Below, piece after piece: positions 1 through 6,972 of a stretch of 12,278 nucleotides of DNA (positions are counted from its first letter, which is position 1; every line of letters begins with the position of its first letter). The translations under genes and the position numbers were made by a program. The DNA is from Acidimicrobiaceae bacterium (GTDB lineage: Bacteria > Actinomycetota > Acidimicrobiia > Acidimicrobiales > UBA8190), in assembly GCA_003131945.1 (NCBI GenBank), contig PKWD01000445.1, forward strand, positions 1 to 12,278, read 5' to 3'. Below the pieces are notes generated by a model. It did no database searches. It was not told the origin of the DNA and saw nothing but the letters and a program-made list of their open reading frames with translations.

Positions 1-292
1 GGAGATCGCGCCGGTTCCCGTTGAAGGTCACCCGAAAGTACGACAGAGCGTCGAACGTCGGAATCAGCGGAAAGCTGTGGGCGTATTGCCGCTGGCCGCT
101 CGGCAGGTCTTGCAGCACCGCGAAGTCGTCCTTGGTGCGCGACTCGACGGCCCGTGACACGACCTTGTGCTGGTGCATCGACGGGACGTCGACGACGACG
201 TCGGTCTTGTAGCCGATATAGGGCGGCGAGTTCGCGAAGGCGGCGGCGGCCGCGTTCGCGGTCAGCCGGAACTGGGCGTCGGCTGCAATCAC
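1..292 (-). CDS. Partial unrecognised protein, runs off left edge
   Basis: I do not recognise the family. Read leftwards from a GTG at 292, the frame is open to the window edge (about 97 codons) and reads like real protein: an Ala-rich stretch near residues 13-20, then SPPYIGYKTDVVVDVPSMH, then DLPSGQRQYAHSFPLIPTF. The start is uncertain. A short hydrophobic stretch, MTALLIVLPPLLFEPA (ATG at 339, TGA at 291-289), lies immediately upstream in another frame. Its stop overlaps the GTG as GTGA. That could mean a frameshifted signal peptide followed by IAADA|QF, or simply chance. The ATG at 339 sits back to back with the GTG of the GlcG-like gene at 341, so the two genes would be divergent with almost no spacer. 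The same frame is also continuous with the NRPS frame to the right, by way of the antisense of the GlcG-like gene. An exported role is inference only. Confidence 0.4.
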   Translation of the reverse strand, partial: MIAADAQFRLTANAAAAAFANSPPYIGYKTDVVVDVPSMHQHKVVSRAVESRTKDDFAVLQDLPSGQRQYAHSFPLIPTFDALSYFRVTFNGNRRDL

Positions 293-340
293 GCGGGCTC
301 GAACAGGAGGGGCGGGAGAACGATCAAAAGCGCCGTCATC

Positions 341-1027
341 GTGTCTGACTCTTCGCGAACAACGTATGTCGGTACCGCTCGGTTCCTGACGGCGGCCGGC
401 GCCCGGGCCGTGCTCGACGCCGCCCTGGCCGAGGCCGAGCGGATCGGCGTCCCCGAGTGCGTCGCGGTCGTCGATGCCGGCGGACACCTGCTGGCCTTCG
501 GCCGGAGCGACGGCGCGCGGACCGCGTCGATCTCGATCGCGCTCACCAAGGCGACCTCGGCGGCCACCCGCAAGCGCGCGACGGCCGACGAGGGCGGCGG
601 CGATCTGCTGGCCACGATCCGCTCGGCACTCGCCGCCGACCGCCTGACCGGGATCGGCGGCGGGATTCCCCTGGTGGTCGACGATCAGGTCGTCGGCGGC
701 GTCGGGGTGAGCAGCGGCACGCTCCCGAAAGAGTTCGTGGATGCAACGGTTCGGGAAAGCTGCCCTCGTGTTGTTCCATTCGACCAGCACCTTGTGCCGC
801 TCCGAGTGGTCGAGCAAATCGAACTCACTGAACGGACGGTCGGGGTCGGCCACGGCCGCCTCGAGGAGCTTGCGGAATTCGCCGGCCATTCGCTCCGCTG
901 TCGGCTGGTCGAACAGGTCAGTGGTGTATTCGAGGGTGCCGACGAGCATATCTCGCTCTTCCCTCAACGTCAGCGTGAGATCGAACATGGCAGTGTCGTG
1001 GTCGAGAGCGAATTCCTCGACGGTTAG
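341..1027 (+). CDS. GlcG/HbpS-family (DUF336) protein, C-terminus replaced
   Basis: The GlcG/HbpS family covers small heme-binding or cofactor-linked proteins often found beside glycolate or propanediol oxidation genes; the precise role here is unknown. Family hallmarks are clear in the first 126 or so residues: ARAVLDAALAEAERIG (21-36), VAVVDAGGHLLAFGRSDGAR (41-60), ALTKATSAATRKRA (67-80) and the Gly-rich GIGGGIPLVVDDQVVGGVGV (104-123). GTG at 341 is the best-placed start; the AGGAGG at 305-310 is too far away to be its ribosome binding site. The family is normally about 140-150 residues and ends soon after GVSGGT. Here the match stops at GVSSGT (about base 719), and the remaining 100 or so codons to TAG at 1025-1027 read the antisense of an NRPS condensation domain. 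The true C-terminal 15-20 residues are missing, so this is a truncated, possibly non-functional gene. The family call is firm; an intact product is doubtful. Confidence 0.65.
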   Translation: MSDSSRTTYVGTARFLTAAGARAVLDAALAEAERIGVPECVAVVDAGGHLLAFGRSDGARTASISIALTKATSAATRKRATADEGGGDLLATIRSALAADRLTGIGGGIPLVVDDQVVGGVGVSSGTLPKEFVDATVRESCPRVVPFDQHLVPLRVVEQIELTERTVGVGHGRLEELAEFAGHSLRCRLVEQVSGVFEGADEHISLFPQRQREIEHGSVVVESEFLDG

Positions 1028-2161
1028 ACCGTCGAGGTTGAGGACGCGTCCAAGCGTGTTCTGGAAGACGAACATGTGCTGGAACAGCGACGTGTGGCCG
1101 AGGCTCCGCTCGGGCCGCAGTGCCTTCACCAAGTGCTCGAACGGGAGATCCTGGTAGCGGTAGGCGTCGAGGGCGACGTCGCGTACGCGGGCGATCACGT
1201 CGAGGAATGACGGGTCGCCTGACAGGTCGGTACGCAGCACCAGGGTGTTGGTGAAGAACCCGACGAGCCCCTCGGTCTCCAGCCGGGGACGGTTGGCGAT
1301 CGCGGTACCGACCGCGATGTCGTCCTGGCCGCTGTAGCGGGCGAGCATTAACTGAAAGGCAGCAAGCACGGTCATGAACAGGGTCGCACGACCGGCGCCG
1401 GCCACTCGGCGTAGCTCTGTGGTCAATGACGCCGAGATCTCGATGTCGATAGAGCCACCGCGGCCCGAACGGCGGAGTGGCCGGGGGTGGTCGGCCGGGA
1501 TCTCGAGCAACGGCGGCAACCCCTCGAGCTGCGGCAGCCAGTACTCGAGCTGCTCGTGGAGGGACTCGCCCGCGAACCGTTCCCGCTGCCACACAGCGAA
1601 GTCGGCGTACTGGATCGGCAATGGCGCCAGCGGGGAGGGTTGGCCGTCCGCGAACGCGTCGTAGAGCACGCCCAGTTCGCGCAGAAGCACACCTTCCGAC
1701 CACGCGTCGGTCGCGATATGGTGCATGGTCAGGACGAACACGTGGTCACCGGGGGACAGTCGCACGAGCACGCCCCGAATCATTGGTCCGTGAGAGAGGT
1801 TGAACTCTCGGCGGACCTCCACACCGGCCACCCGTTTGGCTTCCGCTTCGGCGCAACCGGAATCAGTGGCGTCGACGATCCTGAGCGGGAACGGCTGCGA
1901 AGGCCCGATCCGCTGGACGGGATGCCCGTCGACCATTGGATATGTTGTGCGCAGTGCCTCGTGGCGGGCGAGCAGCTCGTCGAGTGCGCGCTGCAGCGGA
2001 TCGAGCTGCAGCGCACCCCGCAGACGGCGGGCGACAGTGACGTTGTAGGTCCACGACGTGGGTTCGAGTTGATCCAGGAGCCAGAGTCGTTGTTGCGCGA
2101 ACGACAGCGGTACGTCGGTACCGCGAGGACGGGATACGATGGCGCTGCGGTCCGGTTTCAC
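698..2161 (-). CDS. NRPS fragment: condensation domain plus start of adenylation domain
   Basis: This encodes the condensation module that joins two carrier-bound amino acids in nonribosomal peptide synthesis. From GTG 2161 the protein opens with RGTDVPLSFAQQRLWLLDQL (core C1, near residue 15), then RHEALRTTY (C2), the catalytic HHIATDAWS (C3, HHxxxD present, with Ala where Gly is usual), YADFAVWQRE (C4), IANRPRLETEGLVGFFTNTL (C5) and YQDLPFEHLVKAL (C6/C7). Layout and motifs fit an LCL-type domain. It then reaches the linker CIHELFRERAAAHPDA that starts an adenylation domain, and homology ends at about 698. The frame stays open to base 1 but reads the antisense of the GlcG-like gene, whose codons it shares in register, so that extension is not NRPS. 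GTG 2161 lies 10 bases after the P450 stop in the same frame and has a weak ribosome binding site. All adenylation, carrier and termination functions are absent here. Confidence 0.85.
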
Positions 2162-2170
2162 CGTGGTCGC

Positions 2171-2720
2171 TCAAAACTCGATGGGCAGCGACTCGAGGCC
2201 GCGGAACGCTCCTGCGTTCCTCCGCCATCGCACCGATTCTGTCAGTCGCGCCGATCCCATCCGCTCGAGGAGGGCCGAGAACGCCAGCTCGCCCTGAAGA
2301 CGCGCGAGCGGCGCGCCGAGGCAGTGGTGTGACGCCCAACCGAAGGCGAGGTGGCGATTGTCCGCTCGTCGGATGTCGAGTCGATCCGGCTCCGGGAAAC
2401 GCTGTGGGTCGCGGTTGGCGGCGGCGAGCACGGCGATCACCGCCTGACGCGAATCGGGCGGCCGCCGAGCTCGTCGTCGTCGGGGGCGAGGCGGGCGGTG
2501 TGCTGGATCGGACTCTCGAAATGGGGCAGCTCCTCGACCGCGCCCGGGACGAGTGTCGGGTCGGCGCGGAGCATGTGCCATTGCTCGGGGTGGAGGAGCA
2601 GCGCCAACATGCCGTTGCCGATCAGGTTGGTTGGAGCGAGAGCCGGCGACAACAACGAGACCCGGTTCATGAGGCATCCTGTCCTCGTCGGCATGCAGCG
2701 GGGTCTGGGCTGGGTGCCAA
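2171..2720 (-). pseudogene. Cytochrome P450 C-terminal remnant with two frameshifts
   Basis: P450s are heme-thiolate monooxygenases; beside an NRPS they usually tailor the peptide. Reading leftwards, homology starts near 2720 (ADEDRMPHE, then VVVAGSRS at the I-helix oxygen-binding position, where AGHETT is usual). It shifts frame near 2632 into TNLIGNGMLALLLHPEQW and the K-helix region PGAVEELPHFESP (ExxR-type motif altered to EELPHF). It shifts again near 2450 into QAVIAVLAAANRDPQRFPEP and the heme loop FGWASHHCLGAPLAR (Cys codon at 2323-2321; Ala replaces the usual Gly before SHHC). It ends PIEF at 2173-2171. The second shift is explained by one lost base, the first by one extra or two lost bases. 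The N-terminal 240 or so residues are absent in all three frames upstream. It is probably dead, and the NRPS start follows 10 bases later. Confidence 0.8.
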
Positions 2721-2722
2721 TT

Positions 2723-2744
2723 GTGTCCTCCCGCTGAGGGACAC
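2723..2744. repeat. Imperfect inverted repeat at the P450 breakpoint
   Basis: GTGTCC (2723-2728) and GGACAC (2739-2744) are perfect arms, and inner CCC/GGG can extend the stem around one bulged T. It sits at the point where P450 homology is lost. It could be the scar of an insertion or a terminator-like hairpin; there is no T tract. Confidence 0.5.
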
Positions 2745-2959
2745 CTCCAGAGAAAGCTACTCGCGAAGGACGTCACCCGTCTCGTCTCGCCCGATGCCGT
2801 AGAAAAGGCATCTGCGCGCTCGAGCCTGGCCGCCCGCGTCGATCACGGCCTCTCACCATCCGAGGCGAAGCGTCAGAGACAGGGATTATGACCGATTGAC
2901 CGTTCGACTCGTTGCCCTCTCGTCTCACTTCCGCACCACAAGTGGACGAGCCGGAGGAG

Positions 2960-3008
2960 GGGTGCGGATGACGCCAGGCTTGTCCCGATGACGCCAAGTC
3001 CCGCACCC
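2960..3008. repeat. 8-bp inverted repeat enclosing two 10-bp direct repeats
   Basis: GGGTGCGG (2960-2967) is matched by CCGCACCC (3001-3008). Between them, GATGACGCCA occurs at 2967-2976 and again at 2987-2996, exactly 20 bases apart, close to two helical turns. The arrangement fits a regulator-binding site or a mobile-element end; no gene of either kind is visible next to it. Confidence 0.5.
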
Positions 3009-3493
3009 GTAGGCCCTGCCCCGCTTGATACCGAGTGCGACTTCCACACCTCGTTTCCGACGAGTAGCCACAAGCGTTCCTTCACTCCAATGAGAGGGCG
3101 ACTCCTTTGGTACGTCATCTCTGATGCTGGCTCGGTGACGGGCCAATCAACGGAAAAAACGTCCTGCGCTGGCACTTCGGAACGTGCAGTCGAAGACGAC
3201 TTCGTCCATCCGAGATCGTCATGGCCACGGATACGCGACGCGATCGCCCTCGCCGTCGCCGTCACCTGCGGGTCCTCACTTCGCGCTTGCAGGGCGGTGG
3301 CGTTGGTGATAGACCGATCTTCGGCTGAAGCCCGGCGGGCCCTGCCGGCGGCATCGTTGCCCTAGACCCTGGTGGCGTACTGAGCATTGTGCTCGGACGC
3401 AGCCAGAGGGAATGGAGCAGCGGATATGTCTGCACCTTGGCGGCGCCAGCGGCACTGCACCTTCAGCCAGCCACGGTCACTCTCGCACGGCTC

Positions 3494-3539
3494 GGGGACC
3501 GTGTCCCCACCCCTCCTCCAGGCCAACCTCCGGAGGAGG
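3494..3539 (+). promoter_or_regulatory. Candidate structured leader of the polysaccharide gene
   Basis: GGGGAC (3494-3499) pairs perfectly with GTCCCC (3503-3508) around a 3-base loop. CCTCCTCC (3512-3519) pairs with GGAGGAGG (3532-3539). A nearer CCTCC (3527-3531) could instead pair with the first five bases of that same 3' arm, so the last two hairpins exclude each other. They lie about 165-210 bases upstream of the start at 3704. I match them to no known riboswitch class. Confidence 0.3.
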
Positions 3540-3703
3540 AGCCGTCGCCAATCACTCTCCGGTTCCCTTCCGGCACGGCCGTGGATCGCCCCTACCGCCG
3601 CGCTGCAAGGCGCGCGGTGTGGAAAAGGACCGGGACCGGAACTCTTGGAGCCAACGGTCCCCAGCACCATCGCAATCGCGACGATGCCGTCACGAGCTGG
3701 GAA

Positions 3704-5611
3704 GTGACCACTCAAGGTCACGGGTCCCGATCTTCCACGGTGGGATTCGTCCTCAAGATCGTGGGAGCAGGCCCGATCGCTTCCACAGTCGTCTTCCTCG
3801 TCCTCGACGCCCTGATCGTCACCGTCAGCTATGGCCTGGCCGAGCTGGTCTATTTCCGTGACCAGCCACCCCATCTGTGGGCCGAGCCGTTCGCCGCCTT
3901 CCTGGTGGTGGCTCTCACCGTCCAACTCACGGCCAACTACCTCTTCGGCCTCTACGGGCGCATGTGGCGCCACGCCGGCATCGAGGAGGCTCGCCAGATC
4001 GTGCTGTCCTCGGGTGCCAGCCTCGTCCTGCTCATCGCCCTCTATCCGATCGGTCGCGCCACCGACCTCGTGAACGTCCCGCCCGGTGTGATCGTAGTGG
4101 GAGCTGTCTTCTGCACGCTGGCCTTGGGAGCCCTGCGGTTCCACTCGAGGCTCTTCGCCTGGCAGCGGGGCTCGCGGCGTCTGGGCCTGCGTGTGGCCGT
4201 GATCGGCAGTCGCGACGCCGGGGCGGCGGTGGTCCGCGACATGCTGCGCAACCCCAAGGCCGGGCTCGTACCGGTGGCCGTCTTCGACGACGACGCCGGC
4301 GCCCACGGCCTGTCCCTCCTCGGGGTCCCGGTGGTCGGAGGGGTCCACGACATCGAGGCCGCCGCTCTCAGCTACGACATCCAACAGGTGGTCCTGGCCA
4401 TCCCCTCCCCCTCGGCCGACCTGGTGGAGCAGGCTCTGCGAGCCTCGGAGGCCGTCGGGGTGACGATGAAGATCGTCCCCGGCGTACGCGAAATGGCGGG
4501 CGCCTCGGGCAACGCCCTGCCCATGGCTCGGGCGCGCGACCCCCACATCGAGGACCTCCTGGGACGCACGCAGGTGGCCACAGATCTCGAAGCGGTGCGC
4601 CGGACCATCGCCGGGCGCCGCGTGCTCATCACCGGCGCCGGCGGGTCCATCGGCACCGAGATCGCCCGCCAGGTGGCGGGCTTCGAGCCGTCGATGCTCG
4701 TTCTCCTAGACCACGACGAGACCCACCTCTACGACACCGCCGCCGTGGTCTCGGGCCCGGTGGAGCAGGTCCTCCTCGACATCGGCAATCGCCACGCCGT
4801 CTTCGACGCCATGGCCCGCTACCGCCCCGAGGTCATCTTCCACGCGGCGGCTCACAAGCATGTCCCCCTGCTCGAGGCGCACCCCTTGGCCGCCGTGGCG
4901 ACCAACGTCTTCGGGACCCTCAACGTGGTGGAGGCGGCAGCGGCGGTCGGCACCGAGCGCTTCGTCTGCATCTCCACCGACAAGGCCGTCCGCCCCAGCA
5001 GCGTCATGGGCGCCTCGAAGTGGGCCGCCGAACAGGTCGTGCTCTCCCGGGCTCCCAAGGGCGCTCCGTACTGCGCCGTGCGCTTTGGCAACGTCCTCGG
5101 CTCGCGAGGAAGCGTCATCCCCACCTTCGCCCGCCAGATCGCCTCAGGAGGGCCGGTCACGATCACCGACCCCCGCATGACCCGCTTCTTCATGAGCGTC
5201 GAGGAAGCCCAGCAGCTGGTCCTGCAGGCCTCCGTGCTGTCGAGCGGTGGCGAGATCTTCATGCTGGAGATGGGGAAGCCCGTCTCCATCCTCGAGCTGG
5301 CCGAACGCATGATCCGGCTGTCGGGCTACAGGGTGGGCGCCGACATCGCCATCGACATCATCGGCGCTCGGCCGGGCGAGAAGATCGATGAGGAACTGAC
5401 CGCGGGGGGCGAGGAACTGCTCTCCACCGCCCACGCTGCCGTGTACCGTCTGCAGCCGGCTGCCCTCGCCTCCCAGGACCTCGACATGGCGTTGTTGCAA
5501 CTCGACGAATGCCTCGACTCGCGTGATTCCGAGTCGGCCCGACGGTCGCTCTTCGCCATGGCGGGGTCGGCGGCCTTGTTCGATGCGGTGGTGGACGAGG
5601 TGGCGGTTTGA
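3704..5611 (+). CDS. Membrane-anchored NDP-sugar 4,6-dehydratase/epimerase (CapD/WbpM/PglF type)
   Basis: This family converts UDP-GlcNAc or a related sugar nucleotide to a 4-keto-6-deoxy intermediate for surface polysaccharide or glycan synthesis. From GTG 3704 the product is 635 residues, normal for the long form. Four hydrophobic segments (about 26-51, 62-84, 99-116, 126-146) anchor it. A first Rossmann-like region (163-260, starting LRVAVIGSRDAG) is followed by the catalytic short-chain dehydrogenase domain: TGAGGSIGTEIARQ (310-323, NAD(P) binding), HAAAHKHVPLLE (380-391), STDKAVRPSSVMGASK (424-439) and ARPGEKIDEEL (555-565). Met435/Lys439 replace the usual YxxxK, as in WbpM and PglF. The frame extends upstream to 3389, but that part lacks homology and would delay the first membrane helix, so 3704 is preferred; GGGA at 3699-3702 is a weak ribosome binding site. 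Its exact sugar substrate cannot be read from sequence. Confidence 0.9.
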   Translation: MTTQGHGSRSSTVGFVLKIVGAGPIASTVVFLVLDALIVTVSYGLAELVYFRDQPPHLWAEPFAAFLVVALTVQLTANYLFGLYGRMWRHAGIEEARQIVLSSGASLVLLIALYPIGRATDLVNVPPGVIVVGAVFCTLALGALRFHSRLFAWQRGSRRLGLRVAVIGSRDAGAAVVRDMLRNPKAGLVPVAVFDDDAGAHGLSLLGVPVVGGVHDIEAAALSYDIQQVVLAIPSPSADLVEQALRASEAVGVTMKIVPGVREMAGASGNALPMARARDPHIEDLLGRTQVATDLEAVRRTIAGRRVLITGAGGSIGTEIARQVAGFEPSMLVLLDHDETHLYDTAAVVSGPVEQVLLDIGNRHAVFDAMARYRPEVIFHAAAHKHVPLLEAHPLAAVATNVFGTLNVVEAAAAVGTERFVCISTDKAVRPSSVMGASKWAAEQVVLSRAPKGAPYCAVRFGNVLGSRGSVIPTFARQIASGGPVTITDPRMTRFFMSVEEAQQLVLQASVLSSGGEIFMLEMGKPVSILELAERMIRLSGYRVGADIAIDIIGARPGEKIDEELTAGGEELLSTAHAAVYRLQPAALASQDLDMALLQLDECLDSRDSESARRSLFAMAGSAALFDAVVDEVAV

Positions 5612-5621
5612 CACCCGTCGA

Positions 5622-5726
5622 GTTGACCGAGCAGAGCTGGCGGCCGCCGAGGCCGTGATCGTCGTCACCGACCTCGACGCCTTCGACGACAACCTGGTGC
5701 GCCGAAATGAGGCCATCCTCGGCTAG
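5622..5726 (+). pseudogene. Remnant of nucleotide-sugar dehydrogenase C-terminus
   Basis: Thirty-four codons ending at TAG 5724-5726 read VDRAELAAAEAVIVVTDLDAFDDNLVRR and a short tail. This matches the end of UDP-glucose/UDP-ManNAc dehydrogenases (UDPG_MGDP_dh C-terminal domain), where the typical form is AADAVVVVTDHDAFD; here the His is Leu. The rest of that roughly 430-residue enzyme, with its NAD-binding and catalytic domains, is absent. There is no start codon with a ribosome binding site. It begins 10 bases after the stop of the 4,6-dehydratase in another frame. Sugar dehydrogenases often neighbour such dehydratases, so this is probably the scar of a deletion that removed a partner gene. 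The match is short, so the call is moderate. Confidence 0.5.
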
Positions 5727-6103
5727 GGGGGCGCTTTGCGGTCGAGTAGGGCTCGCCGGATTTCTCGGGCCAAGATCCGCTCGATGTCGGGCCGCATCGA
5801 CGGGGACAGTCCGGATGGAGTCGACCGTTCGGCCTTGCTCCACTCACTGAGCGCCGACAGGCTGCGGTCAATAGCGAGACTCGCCTGGCAGAGTTGGAAC
5901 TCCGCCTGATCCGATCGTTGCTCTGGCCCCCCCCGCAACAGCCTGTCCACAGCGACAGAAGCGCGCAGGAGATGGGCGACGGCATCGGGCATGGCTTCGT
6001 CACAGGTGTCCGCGCTGTCGCTGCGCGAACCGCCGGTTTCGTTGCTTGCGGTCACAACCTGCTGGGGGCGCTTTCGTCGGCGTCCGTCGCTCAGCGCGGT
6101 CAC
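5723..6103 (-). CDS. Small helical protein of unknown function
   Basis: I do not recognise this protein. From GTG 6103 it is 126 residues. It has a basic, disordered-looking N-terminus (DGRRRKRPQQ near residue 6), a Ser/Thr/Asp-rich linker, two helix-forming stretches (DAVAHLLRASVAVDRLL, then FQLCQASLAIDRSLSALSEW) and a charged C-terminal helix (RPDIERILAREIRRALLDRK). The two middle stretches share the pattern AS-x-A-[VI]-D-R, suggesting an internal repeat. Its GTG overlaps the TGA of the upstream cold-shock-like gene as GTGA, the usual sign of translational coupling, which supports both genes being real. A TTG at 6142 would give a longer form. A run of eight G (coding strand; C on the plus strand at about 5927-5934) lies inside the gene and could cause slippage or sequencing error. 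There is no membrane segment. Confidence 0.5.
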   Translation of the reverse strand: MTALSDGRRRKRPQQVVTASNETGGSRSDSADTCDEAMPDAVAHLLRASVAVDRLLRGGPEQRSDQAEFQLCQASLAIDRSLSALSEWSKAERSTPSGLSPSMRPDIERILAREIRRALLDRKAPP

Positions 6104-6375
6104 CGGCTGCCCCTGCTCCCGGATTCCCGGCCGACTTGGCAACGAGCGCGAACCTCGATTGTCGACGCGAGGCGGTGTGATTCGACACCAGTGCCGCGCT
6201 GTGCCGTCGGCGCGCCCAGGTCGTTGAGGAGGGACCCGTCTTGGTGTTCATTCCTCGAGCCCCTCGAGTTCTCACCGGATGAGAGAGGCACGAAGGCCTC
6301 GCGGCTCCCGTCGTGAGAAGCGACGAACCCGAACTCCTTCATAACGCTCCACCACTTCACCGTTGCTTCGACCAT
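6100..6375 (-). CDS. Degenerate cold-shock-domain-like protein
   Basis: Cold-shock proteins bind single-stranded RNA or DNA through a beta-barrel. The first 33 residues follow that fold: EATVKWWSVMKEFGFVASHD (3-22) against the usual GTVKWFN..KGFGFI, then EAFVPLSS (26-33) against DVFVHFSA. Key changes are Phe to Trp in KWF, Gly to Glu in the RNP1 motif (KEFGFV) and VFVH to AFVP in RNP2, so classic nucleic-acid stacking is weakened. The last two strands of the domain are not recognisable in any frame; the remaining 58 residues are polar and Arg/Ser-rich, for a total of 91. ATG 6375 is supported by GGAG at 6385-6382, six bases upstream. The stop overlaps the GTG of the next gene (GTGA), making a two-gene unit. 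It may be a diverged regulator or a gene in decay. Confidence 0.55.
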   Translation of the reverse strand: MVEATVKWWSVMKEFGFVASHDGSREAFVPLSSGENSRGSRNEHQDGSLLNDLGAPTAQRGTGVESHRLASTIEVRARCQVGRESGSRGSR

Positions 6376-6972
6376 CTGCTTCTCCGCTTCTGGTTCGATC
6401 ACCGATGTTCTTTGGCTTGCGCATCCGCGACGGGCTGCATTCAGCCTCACCCGCAGCAAGACGTCACGCGTGCAAGGTCGCGCCGCCCGTTCGAACGCGG
6501 GACGTAACGGTGGAGGAGCCAAGCAGTGCTCGGTGAGGCGTGCCGCATCCCCGGCAGTTCGCTCAACCCCGCGGTGCTGCATCCCGCCATGGCCCTTCAC
6601 CTGCCGACATGCCTGGGCAACCGCGGTGTTACGCGGCAGCCGTCCGAAGCACAACGACAAGCACCTCTGCGACCGTGTCGCTTTCGGGCGAGTCCGAGGA
6701 GCCGACATACCAAGATGGACCCCCGCCCCGCCACATGGCGCCCTCAAGAATCGGCAGGTGTCTTTGAGCGCCGTCCAGATCACGTTGGATACACGAACGT
6801 CGGTCTGGGTGGACACGACCGACTATCTCAGACGATGGCGACATCCACAGTGTGATGCGGTCTTCGCCACCGGCCTCGTCCCTTCTCGCTCCTCGACCAA
6901 TCCATCGTCGCTTCTCCTGCGCTTCCGACGACCTGCGGCTTGGTGAAGTTGGGAATCTGTACTCCTGCGTGG

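Larger units (their letters stand above)
2721..3703. other. Region without a recognisable gene; repeats and structured leader
   Basis: No reading frame here resembles a known protein on either strand, including the longer frames at 2873-3265 (minus) and 2988-3365 (plus). It holds an inverted repeat at the P450 breakpoint (2723-2744), an inverted repeat enclosing two copies of GATGACGCCA (2960-3008), and several stable hairpins between 3494 and 3539 ahead of the polysaccharide gene. Confidence 0.5.

Noticed and set aside
918..1703. Long minus-strand frame over the NRPS region
   Set aside because: It is out of frame with the condensation domain motifs and its translation is Arg/Pro-rich without homology.
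2873..3365. 130-codon minus frame and 125-codon plus frame
   Set aside because: Neither resembles a known protein, they overlap each other, and neither has a convincing ribosome binding site or P450 N-terminal motifs.
3389..3703. In-frame extension of the dehydratase to an ATG at 3389
   Set aside because: The extra 105 residues have no family resemblance, are Pro/Arg-rich and precede the first membrane helix by too much; GTG 3704 gives the family's usual length.
3362..4546. 394-codon minus-strand frame, and a 504-codon plus-strand frame at 3877-5391
   Set aside because: Both overlap the clearly coding dehydratase in other frames and give low-complexity Arg/Gly/Pro-rich translations, typical shadows in GC-rich DNA.
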